A DNA stretch of 64,000 nt from Blumeriella jaapii. Lineage: Eukaryota > Ascomycota > Leotiomycetes > Helotiales > Drepanopezizaceae. Location: NCBI GenBank assembly GCA_009599575.1, contig VWND01000066.1, positions 124,001-188,000 of the forward strand. The letters run 5' to 3'. The notes under the pieces were generated by a model. It was not told the origin of the DNA. It saw only the letters and a list, made by a program, of their open reading frames with translations, and ran no database searches. Below are positions 45,842 through 54,346 of this stretch, piece after piece. The position numbers and the translations under genes were made by a program. Numbering within the stretch: position 1 is the first letter of the stretch; each line of letters begins with the position of its first letter.

Positions 45842-46200
45842 TTTCCGCGTAGGCGATCCGAAATCCTTTCGAAATATACAACAATTTCAATGCTAACTTA
45901 TTACATAATAGAACTTTCGATTTCAGCACAAACTGCCCCGTGGAGACCCGTGTTTTTCCATACCGGGATGTGTTGCTGTTATTGGAAAGGTGTTGCTGTC
46001 ATTTGCAAGAAGGAGGGCGGGCTGGTTCACACGAGGAGTTTCGTTGGAATTGTCGGGAAGATAAGCAAGGCCGATTCGTGTCATCAACTGCAGTTGGACG
46101 TGACTGCAGCACATTCTCACAATGCTCAATGGAGGAAATCATGGATCATTCATTAACTGCACTATTTTTGTTCGCTTCCCAAATGTGATACTGACTTATA
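45842..46200 (+). other. Conserved downstream segment of mini-peptide gene 6
   Basis: An intron-like stretch (CGCGTAGGCGATC... with branch-type TGCTAAC near 45,890 and acceptor TTTCGATTTCAG near 45,927) is followed by the block shared with other copies. In the frame shared with gene 5 it reads CPVETRVFPYRD, then ERCCCHLQEGG, WNCREDKQGRF and CSTFSQCSMEE, ending at 46,188. Conservation of the words between copies 5 and 6 suggests this was coding at least once. Confidence 0.45.
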
Positions 46201-48505
46201 CTTTTCATCCTCTAACATCACGCATATAAACCATTCGATCTTATAACGGAAGCTCAACGAACTAGCGAAAGCTACGTAATCACCCTGTTTCTTCGTTTAC
46301 GCCGCACCCTTTTCTTATTCAGTTGTGAAATTTACCTCCATGACCCCAATGAGTTTCTTTCGACACTTGGCAGGCACGGAAGCTTGTTTATGCGTGGGAG
46401 CTCGCTCCCACCCCCTCTTTTTTCTTCAATCCTTCTAGTATTATTATCTAGAAAACTTCTTGGAGTCATCATGCTACGCAACGAGCGCCTACTTATGACC
46501 GCTGCTTTCAAGCCTTAGCTAGCCCCGGGAATGACCACTTCCCGTACCAATAGGCATACATAGTACAGTGTCTGTGGCCAACGCTCTGGCGGCTTATACT
46601 TCTACGTCAATCTTCCCCCACCCCCTTTCTAAGCCTTATCCCCAGCGAAAACCCCAGAGCAAAGACACCCAGAATAAAAAACACCCCATAACAAATGAAA
46701 TCCCAAGATAAAAACCGCTAAATTAGAAAAAAAAGTACCTGCGGAGAAAAAGAAATTAGCGCATCATGCACAGCGCTTACAACTGTTATCTGACAGCAAA
46801 CCACTACGCCGCTTCGCAAATCCATGTAGTCGCACGTGAAGGAAGCGCGTTGCCCCGGTCCCAAGCAGAGCAGGCAGCATGCACGGGTAGAGAGTGGCGA
46901 CCGCGAGTGTGCGAAGGTGAGGTACATTTTTTATTTCCTCGTCCATTTGGCCATATTCGGCCAGACGGAAGATGGAAGAAATAGAAAAGGTGAAAAGGGG
47001 GGAAACGAAAGTCGCTGACGAGAGGGTGGATACCTTACATCCACACCCTACTCTAGGTGCCCTTGCACATCTAGTTATTAGCATATCCTCAACAAAACAT
47101 TTACAACCATAGGGCGGAAAGCTTGTGTCACCGTTGTTGGCATAACCCCCTAAAGTCAATATAAGCTTACAATCTCTATTCCCGAAATAGGTTGCGTCGC
47201 CTATTCGTGACTGCAACTATCTTTGGAAATATTGCAACATCCTTTTCACTTAGTCGCTCTTTCTGCAGTCTAGCGATACTGTTGAAGAAGTTTTTTGAAC
47301 AGTGAGACTTCAAGAAGCTCAGCAGACGCTCCTATCGACATCGAAGCTATTCCAACACTTGCGAACGCTCTGTAAAGCGTGCTGAAAGGGGGTGCCATAT
47401 TGCCAAGTTAGCATGACTCGGCAAATGCTTACTTTCTCGAAGATCACCCCTTTTCGGCAGAATCACGAGAACCAAACTTAATTTCTATTAAAAGAACATT
47501 ACCAAAACTGTTCAAAATCTTGCTCCCGACACGGTCTTGTTATTTGCGCTTTAATTGATTTTGGTGGATGCCTTTATTTGAGTGAGCTTAAAATGTACAG
47601 ATCAATACAGCTATTATTACGTGGAATTCTGCGTCCGCGCCAAAGGTCAGAAAGCTCGCGATCGAGTACGTGCTTGATGATTGCATCTCAAATCGTTTGT
47701 CTCGACCAGCAATCGCAGGAAATCAAAACGGCTGTAACACACGATCGACAAAGCGAGAAAAAGAATTAGTAAAAATACAGATGAAGTTTCTAGACAGGTA
47801 TTGGCGTGTTACTCGCTGCGGGGAACTCGATTTCGCATCTTGAAAACCAGCCAAAAAAGCCCCGACAGCAGAAACCGTTGTTTTAGTGCAAGCGGCAGAT
47901 CAGCAACAGCGCAACGCAGCTAAATGTGCCCCAACTATCACGCGTGCTAATCTTCGCGCTCGCACGAACATACCAAATTAGAAAGATACAATGCTTTTTT
48001 GGTAAGCGCAGCTCTGCCGGAGAGGGGTACACGTGTGTACGAGGCATCCGGACGGACAAGTGCGAGTGTAAAAAGGTGAGTACAGATGACTCAGTTCTCC
48101 TAACTCAGGCGGGGAAGGCGGAAATGTGTATTCCTCTTTTTAGTGCAGTTTATATATTTAGGTGGTCTCTAATCAGCCGATTACTATAAAGATAATCAAT
48201 ATTTCCTTTTTGGTACGTCGTGTCCCCACTTGTCAGGGGGCTCATATTGCAGGTACCTACTCCGTTAAATATTTGAACACGAATAGTTATCTCTACCAAA
48301 ATGAATATATATACTGCCAGTATCGCTTCGGAAGGATTCAGTTCCTCGCCACTTGTGATCCAGCACTAGCTTCTTCCTTGACTCTTCTACAATCCTTCTT
48401 CATCCACACCTTCGCTTGAATCCTTTACAACCCTTATTCGTCCGCCCTTTTGAATACCATTAATCATCATTGGAATAAATTTTCATCCGATTGAAACACG
48501 ACATA
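46201..48505. other. Gene-poor 2.3-kb stretch
   Basis: 46,205-46,270 repeats sequence from 44,860-44,950. Beyond that I see no clear gene. The 150-codon minus-strand frame at 46,764-47,216 has no recognisable domain and an atypical composition. A segment at about 47,985-48,075 contains CFFGKRSSAGEGYTC and DKCECKK followed by a GTGAGT donor-like site, possibly an exon of another cysteine-rich secreted protein. No partner exon with a signal peptide was found. Confidence 0.35.
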
Positions 48506-49011
48506 ATGCGCTTCATTACTCATATTCTCATTTTCGCTTTCTCTTTCACAGCCCTTGTATCCGCGGTATGTTAAAGAAAAATCCCTTCTACACACCCATC
48601 GATTGCTAACGAGATCTTTAGAAAACCTGCAATGCTAAGAAGGACTGTTGTTATAACAATTTCGATGGTTGTATGAATCAAAAAAAATGGGTACCAATAT
48701 GTTGGGCGGTCGGCAACCTTTGCAAGAATATCATTTATGAGGACGGAAGTAGTCCGAGCTGCAATGGAGCCGATTGCTGCCGAATCTCTACGGGAAAGGG
48801 AGGGTCGTGTAATGGAATACCTGAGGCGGAGTACGATGAATACAAAAGGCGGAAGGCAGAGGAAAAGCAGAGGGAAGAGGAAAGGAAGAAGTCAGAGGAC
48901 AGAAGAATGAAAGATGAAGGGAAGTTGAGGGAAGAGGCAGCGCGGCTGGAAAAACAACATAAGGCGAAAGAGGAAATGGAGGCGGCAGAGGCAAAGAAGG
49001 CGGTTGCGTGA
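48506..49011 (+). CDS. Cysteine-rich secreted protein with Lys/Glu-rich tail, 2 exons, 149 aa
   Basis: Exon 1 48,506-48,565 encodes a signal peptide (MRFITHILIFAFSFTALVSA). A 56-bp intron (48,566-48,621, GTATGT...GCTAAC...TTTAG, phase 0) precedes exon 2, 48,622-49,011. The mature part starts KTC and has ten cysteines in about 65 residues, with two CC pairs (DCCYN and DCCRI), an arrangement suggesting a knotted disulfide domain. After residue 90 the chain becomes a charged Lys/Glu/Arg-rich helix, probably a coiled coil. The frame stops at TGA (49,009-49,011), but the same Lys/Glu repeat continues in frame to TAG at 49,168-49,170, so the tail may be shortened by a recent nonsense change. A frameshifted relative follows at 49,407. 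Secreted effector-like protein; family not recognised. Confidence 0.7.
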
Positions 49012-49170
49012 AAACGCAAAGAGGTAGCGAAGGCGGTAGAGGCAAAGAAGGTGGAAGATGCAAAGAAGCTGGAAGAGGCGAAGAAGGCAGAAGAGGCAAA
49101 GAAGGCGGAAGAGGAAAAGAAGAGACTGGAAGAGCAACAGCAGAAGGGAAATGGGACTGGATACAACTAG
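49012..49170 (+). other. In-frame continuation of the Lys/Glu tail beyond the TGA
   Basis: 52 sense codons in the same frame as the upstream gene, again made of K/E/A repeats such as LEEAKKAEEAKKAEEEKKR, ending YN-stop. Preserved frame and composition suggest it was translated until recently, or is reached by readthrough. The TGA is followed by AAA and not the CTA context that favours readthrough. Confidence 0.5.
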
Positions 49171-49406
49171 CTATTTGGAAGGTGATGCTAGTATAACATT
49201 GAGTGGGAGTTGGGTTTTTTAATAGCGGGATCTGTAGTATGGTAGACCTAAATTTTAAACCTAGTTAAGAAGGAGATTATGACATTGCGTTTTTTGAGCG
49301 TATGCTCTTATAGCTCAAATGTGACGATCAGAGCACCAAGTAGCTGAGATCAGTCAATGTTTATTCGACAAGAAACTTATCCGCTGAAAGGCAAGTATTC
49401 GCACAG

Positions 49407-49615
49407 ACATTCAGGATTGCCATGCACCAGGCTGCTGCTACATCAATGACGATGGTCGCGTGAATCAACACCACCCCAACGGTAAAGGTGGGCAAGAACC
49501 AAAAGTTCGTCAGGTCATACCCCAGCACGAAATGGAAAGGCTCCTTCAACTGCGATGGAGCCGATTACTGCGTCGTAAGCACCGAAGAAGGAGAGCCGTG
49601 CTGGAGACAGGAATG
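49407..49615 (+). pseudogene. Frameshifted relative of the cysteine-rich secreted gene
   Basis: Begins after a possible acceptor (TATTCGCACAG). It reads QDCHAPGCCYINDDGRVNQ, comparable to the TCNAKKDCCYNNFDGCMNQ segment of the upstream gene. In a shifted frame it then reads FNCDGADYCVVSTEEGEPC, comparable to SCNGADCCRISTGKGGSC. A frame change near 49,460-49,490 separates the halves and no signal-peptide exon was found upstream. It looks like a tandem duplicate that has decayed. Confidence 0.55.
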
Positions 49616-50820
49616 AGAAGGGCACTCTTGCACTACGACGCAGTCAGGACGCTGCGGAGCTATTGAACTTCCCATAAGGGTGGATTTAGGCGCCATACGT
49701 CCTGGGGACGAATTCTAGAAGTTGCCCAGACCCATGGGTTGCTTGAGGACGTGCTGGAAAGTGACCCATCAACGACGGGGATACAGGAACGAGATATCTG
49801 AGGGATCCACCCATACAAACAAGCTTCTCTAAGAAGGTAAAGGGGTAGATGTTGGGATGTTAACTTTGGGATTTGGGCATCTAAGAATACGACCGAATAA
49901 AAGGTTTGAAATCGTATCTGCATATTTAGAAAGCTGGACCTGGCGGTTGGCACAAGCTAATAATCACTCATGGGAATATCAAGGTGAGAAGCACGTGAAA
50001 GTCATGTGATTAATGAGCATATATCACGTGGTCATGCTCGCACTAGCTTGCGCGAACCACCACTCCAAATTTCCGCACTCGCATAGCTAGTAAAAAGGCA
50101 TACATACTTCAACTCATGATTTAAGACTAGTCTTTTCCCTGTATCACCAACCTGTGATACCCACAGCACCTAAGTCACTCGGTTAGAAGTAATGAGAAAG
50201 GCACTGTGCGCGATTAACCAGGCATGTTCTCTGAGTCGATTTGGAACGTACGTGAGCGAGATGATGATTTGAGTCGCTTTTCTCATCAGTATCCCGTAGC
50301 TTGCTACGCTGACGAAGGCGTCGTGAAATAGTAGACGTTTATTGCCAGCAGCATCAAGTGCTCTATTGGCAGTACGCCGGCTTGCCCTACGTGCGACGAT
50401 GTCTAATAAAAATACAGGGCACGTGCTCGACACGTGATACTTCAAAATCTGAACGCAAACTCACAGCCTGCAATTGCAACCTAGAATAGCATGTAAGAAG
50501 TACAATGAATACCCAGGACTAGTCTTTGTATTCAAAATTTGATACCAACAATGTCATTCTTACTGTCCTGCTTGCCAAACTTCTTATGTAAATTCCTGTT
50601 GGATTTCTTCAACATAGCTATAGCCCTATCCATCGTAGATCCAGGTCCCTCCTAATCTTCTTTCTATGCTGCAGCCGTCGTTATTGCGGGTAAAGGCGCA
50701 CACGGATCGCGGAAATACCGCGCGTTGCAGAGGTAGGTGATTCTGTCCATGTCCAGCAACATTAGCTCTGTACTCCGATTTCAACTTCCCTGCGTTGTCT
50801 TTATCCACTCTAGGTAATCA
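49616..50820. other. Intergenic DNA with CACGTG motifs
   Basis: No gene recognised; frames up to 97 codons lack domains. CACGTG or close variants recur (about 49,993, 50,026, 50,418 and 50,432), a motif bound by bHLH factors, but their relevance is unknown. Confidence 0.35.
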
Positions 50821-51512
50821 TCAACTACCAACCGACACCCTCTCAAAGATTTCGAACAACACAGAGAGGAAAAAAAAAAGAGGCTGATGGTAGAGCGGGA
50901 CTTCTTCAATCACCAACTCAAAAAACCACAACCTCACTCTCCCACAAACCCCAATAAAACCAGAGCAGGCCAGAAATACCGCAAGGAGGAGAAGCAATAG
51001 AGGGACGAAGGAGTGAAGAACGTACTCAGGGTACAATTTACACCGACACTTGCACTCCATATCTCCGGGCCCCGAGCACGGCTTCAGTGCCTGGTGGTCG
51101 GCGCAGGGATCGCGGACGTAGGTCACGCAGCAGTCGTAGGGGCTTTGTTCTCGTCACCATATCAGCTTTTGATCCCCTTAACATCGGCTAGAGGACATGT
51201 TGGAATTGGTGAAGGGGCAATGGAGAGAGGAGGAAAGAGAAAGGAGACATACGTCTTGTCGGGGCAGAGAGCGGTGCAGTATGGTTTTTTGCAGGTGCTT
51301 GCTATTGCTATGGGGGTGCTGTTAGCTGCTTTGTTTTAGTCTGGGATGATGTGGAGGAGAGTAGAGAACGAGGGTTACATGATGCAGCATAAGGTAGGTA
51401 GAGAAATGCTAAAGGAATTAAAAAACATACCATCAGCAGGCACGGGCACCGCACTACCCTTCACAGCAACAACAGCGAGAAGCAGCACGTAAACCTTAGT
51501 AGAGAGATACAT
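50821..51512 (-). CDS. Cysteine-rich secreted/membrane protein, 3 exons, 150 aa
   Basis: Minus strand: exon 1 51,431-51,512, exon 2 51,253-51,301, exon 3 50,821-51,142, with introns starting GTATGT and ending TAG and AAG. The joined length is 453 bp. An alternative acceptor six bases upstream of exon 2 also keeps the frame. Exon 1 is a signal peptide (MYLSTKVYVLLLAVVAVKGS) followed by AVPVPAD. Exons 2 and 3 hold ten cysteines (TCKKPYCTALC, then YDCC, DPC, PCSGPGDMECKCRC). After these comes a strong hydrophobic helix (FVPLLLLLLAVFLACSGF) near residues 100-120 and a basic/aromatic tail. The protein may therefore be anchored in the membrane with the cysteine domain outside. Family not recognised. 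Exon limits rest on splice signals, frame and clustering of cysteines. Confidence 0.6.
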
Positions 51513-52286
51513 TTCGATCTTCTTTTTGCTAAACAAATCTAACACTCAAAAGAAGCCTACTGAAACAAGATCCAAGATCCAAGATAGACATGGACATCAA
51601 TGATTAAATACCCAAACCAAACGGTAGCACAGAAACACTTCTAAAATAGTAAAGCCCTCCTTCAAATTTCTCCGTCGTCGTACATGCTCCCATTGTGTTC
51701 CCGTGAGACTGACTACCTAGCCCCTGATCTCAACACATACGCATACCTACACACGTACGCACACGATCTGACAGATTAAAGACACGTACACTTACTCTAA
51801 GAAAAGAATACGAGGCTAGGTAAGGTACGTAAGAGGTGTGTAAGGTAATGGTATCACCCAGCCGCTCGCGCTGGAACGGCTCGCTTAGGCGCCAAGCGAT
51901 TCAGCCTCTGTTTGTGAGAGGTGTGAGAGATATGAGAAGTGTAAGAAAATATGAGTGATGATGACTTGAGCCCGAACCCGAACCCGATGGCTTGCATTGA
52001 ATCGTGTTGTGAGAAGCGGAGGATGGAGAAGCTGCTGACCTGGTGAAGTGAGGAAGAGCATGAGGTATGGATGGGCAAGAGAGGGGAAGATGGGCGGCTG
52101 GTTTTGAGGCGATGGATTGGATAATGATCATGGGCAGATATAATCAGATGGGGGCACAGGCACAGTGTTCGCGGGAATGTCTCAGCTCCGCGTAGGCAGG
52201 TATAGACATCCGCCAACATTGCTCTAAATTGCAGCGAGTACACCCAACATGCAGACGGTTTATACCACACATCGAGTCAGTACACA
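51513..52286. other. Intergenic DNA upstream of the cysteine-rich gene and downstream of the transporter
   Basis: No gene recognised. A 138-codon minus-strand frame at 51,854-52,270 is Ser/Pro/His-rich without a domain and most likely reflects the 3' flank of the transporter gene. Confidence 0.4.
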
Positions 52287-53918
52287 TTATCGCAGGCGCC
52301 CCAAATTCTTTCCCTCCTTTCTCCTCCCAATCAGAAACCACGCGCAACTAGCCCAGCACATGGCAATGCCGATCCAGCTACAAGCCGGCATCCTCCAGCC
52401 CGCCAAAATCGGCAGCAAGAAAGCCGCGCGCGGCACGAACAGGAATGTGCTTGTCAACGGGCTCGTCGCCCGCGTCAGCGCGATCGTACTCCAGAACACA
52501 GCCCAGCTGCCCAAGCCACCACAGACGACCATCAGCCAATGAAAGAAGACGTCGAGGAAGTAACAGTTCCGCCAGATGTTGGTCACTTCGCCGGACAGCA
52601 CGACGACGGGTGCGAAGATGAGGATGGAGAGGAGAGAAGTGTAGTGCAAGAGGCGCCAGTAGGCGCGTGCTTCCTCATGGGACCCGGAGAAGTCGGCGGT
52701 GGCGGAGGCGTTGGGGAAAGTGCCGATGAGATCCCCGTGCGGTACAAGTTGCGCGACAAGGGCTTTGTAGGTGCGGGTGAGTTGTATTGGGTACAGAGCC
52801 ACGAAAAACGAGGAGAATATGCCCGCGACGATGCTTTCCCATGTCACGCGGACGTTGGGGCGAGCAGCCGCCACGAGAAGGGTAAGGGTCGCGGTCAGAG
52901 CTGTAGAGATGGTGCCTACACTGTGGGGAGTGCGGCTGAGGTAGTAGGTGAGCACGAGAGAGAGCGGGACGATGCCGATACGTGCTAGGACGTAAATTGG
53001 GAGTTGGGCGTAGGCGAAAGACAGGTTGGACAGGCAGACTTTGGCTACGAAGATGATGGCGCAGGGCATGACTTTCTTGGCGACCTCCAGATCAAACTCG
53101 AAGAGTCCACCTCCGGCGATGCCGCCTGTGTTGTACGACGTCCACCGACTGAGTGAAGCTGAGATTCCAGAGTTCTTCCCCGAGCCTCGGGATACCGGGG
53201 ACGAAGGCGATTGCAAGGGTCGTGACGGCGCGATTCCTCCCGACAATCCAGCAGTGGTCAACCACGGACTGACCCATCTCGTGATATACGCCGACATTAA
53301 GATCCAACAATGCGTCATCAGCATCTCAATCAGTGTCGTGGCGAGTGGGTACGGGAACTTGTAGACGCCAGCTATCAAAGGCATCAGCTTTGTGTGCGAC
53401 GTATAGTTCTCTTGAAGGTACCCACTCCACAGGATGATCCTATTCATGACCGTGAGGCCGATTTGGCAGCCGCCCAGCCAGAACACCAAGACGCCAATAT
53501 AGATCTGCCACCCCAGAGGCGTATTGAAAAAGAAATGGCCCATGCCACCGCCATACATCAGCCACGTCCATCCTGTGAGCTTTGACCGGTCGAGGATGAA
53601 GGGTTGTGAAGCCATCGGGGTATCTCCCCAGTCATCATCGTCTGTTTCCGAGGCTGGATTGGAGTCTGAGTGCCTTCTCCGGAAAGGAGAGGGAGACCGC
53701 GAGATGCTGATGAGAGGAACCGAAGATTGGCGGCTCTCTCTGACGGGGTTGAAGACATGCAAAGACATTCTGGAGCGGGGGCTGTCCCTCTCCAAATCCA
53801 GACTGCCCGAGGAATTGCTCTGGCGGTGGTTGGATCGTGGCCGGTCTCCACTGGACAGGAGATAGTTGAGTGCGGGCTTGAATGGATTTGGGGAATTAGT
53901 ATTTCGAGAGGAAAACAT
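52287..53918 (-). CDS. DMT-superfamily transporter (nucleotide-sugar / triose-phosphate type), about 525-543 aa
   Basis: Multi-pass membrane protein of the drug/metabolite transporter superfamily. Residues 1-110 are a polar Ser/Arg-rich cytosolic extension. From about residue 112 there are roughly ten hydrophobic helices. The family signature N-R/K-x-x-L...F-P-Y-P-L...T is seen as MNRIILW, then VYKFPYPLATTLIEML, near residues 158-205. A Ser/Pro-rich loop lies at about residues 225-270, and YPIQLTRTYKAL stands where nucleotide-sugar carriers have a substrate motif. Such proteins move nucleotide sugars or phosphorylated sugars across Golgi/ER membranes; the substrate cannot be told here. The frame is open from end to end, but 53,372-53,425 (GTGGGT...TTGATAG, 54 bp) looks like an in-frame intron splitting the signature, so the real product is probably 525 residues. 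It is transcribed divergently from COX15. Confidence 0.7.
   Translation of the reverse strand: MFSSRNTNSPNPFKPALNYLLSSGDRPRSNHRQSNSSGSLDLERDSPRSRMSLHVFNPVRESRQSSVPLISISRSPSPFRRRHSDSNPASETDDDDWGDTPMASQPFILDRSKLTGWTWLMYGGGMGHFFFNTPLGWQIYIGVLVFWLGGCQIGLTVMNRIILWSGYLQENYTSHTKLMPLIAGVYKFPYPLATTLIEMLMTHCWILMSAYITRWVSPWLTTAGLSGGIAPSRPLQSPSSPVSRGSGKNSGISASLSRWTSYNTGGIAGGGLFEFDLEVAKKVMPCAIIFVAKVCLSNLSFAYAQLPIYVLARIGIVPLSLVLTYYLSRTPHSVGTISTALTATLTLLVAAARPNVRVTWESIVAGIFSSFFVALYPIQLTRTYKALVAQLVPHGDLIGTFPNASATADFSGSHEEARAYWRLLHYTSLLSILIFAPVVVLSGEVTNIWRNCYFLDVFFHWLMVVCGGLGSWAVFWSTIALTRATSPLTSTFLFVPRAAFLLPILAGWRMPACSWIGIAMCWASCAWFLIGRRKEGKNLGRLR
53372..53425 (-). other. Probable 54-bp in-frame intron in the transporter gene
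   Basis: On the minus strand GTGGGT ... GCTGATGCC ... TTTGATAG, 54 bp, phase 1, without stop codons. Removing it brings MNRIILW next to GVYKFPYPL, the spacing normal for the family. Keeping it inserts 18 residues. Confidence 0.6.
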
Positions 53919-54293
53919 GGGTTGGGAGCTTGCTGCAGCGCGTTGAGGATATAATGTTCAGTTCATGGTGGTGGAGATGCCGCCAACGCGTGAATGGCGG
54001 CACGGAGAAGGATCTGCGAAGGGCGTTTGGTCTTCCAATTGGTAGGCACCAACGAGAAGCTAATAGGTTCTTAGGTCGACTGATTATCGGAGCTCAACAT
54101 GCTGGCTGTTCAAGTCGTCGACGTCGGCGTTGACGTGGTGTTGCGAAAAAAGAGCCCCTGAGCTTTGGACGTTCACGGGCGTCGGCGCCTTACCCCGCCA
54201 AGTCACGTGACAATACTTTCATTTTAGCTTATGTAATCCTCAAGATGTCAATATCTCAAGATCTCAATCCGAGCTCGGTTTCGATGAGACCCC

Positions 54294-54331
<38 letters not shown>

Positions 54332-54346
54332 ATTCGACCAACCTCC
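53919..54346. promoter_or_regulatory. Shared divergent promoter region of the transporter and COX15
   Basis: 428 bp between two divergent start codons. It contains the palindrome GTCACGTGAC (54,202-54,211), the class of site bound by Cbf1-type bHLH factors, a CCAAT box (54,035-54,039, CCAATTGG) and a 37-bp poly-C run near COX15. CCAAT and CACGTG elements are common in promoters of fungal respiratory genes; their use here is inferred. Confidence 0.45.
54295..54331 (+). repeat. Poly-C tract of 37 bp before COX15
   Basis: An uninterrupted run of 37 C, 15 bp before the chosen COX15 start. If an upstream ATG at 54,245 were used the run would encode poly-proline in front of the mitochondrial presequence. 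The run is a likely site of length variation and of sequencing error. Confidence 0.85.

Noticed and set aside
46764..47216. 150-codon minus-strand frame as a gene
   Set aside because: No domain, no signal peptide, no splice context or repeat relatives; codon choice looks random.
48735..49166. Ser/Phe-rich minus-strand frames opposite the cysteine-rich gene
   Set aside because: Shadows of the Lys/Glu repeat (CTT/TTC codons on the opposite strand); the plus strand has a signal peptide, an intron and a cysteine pattern.
52539..53364. Plus-strand frames of 112-149 codons opposite the transporter
   Set aside because: Antisense to a protein with clear membrane helices and a family signature; no independent coding features.
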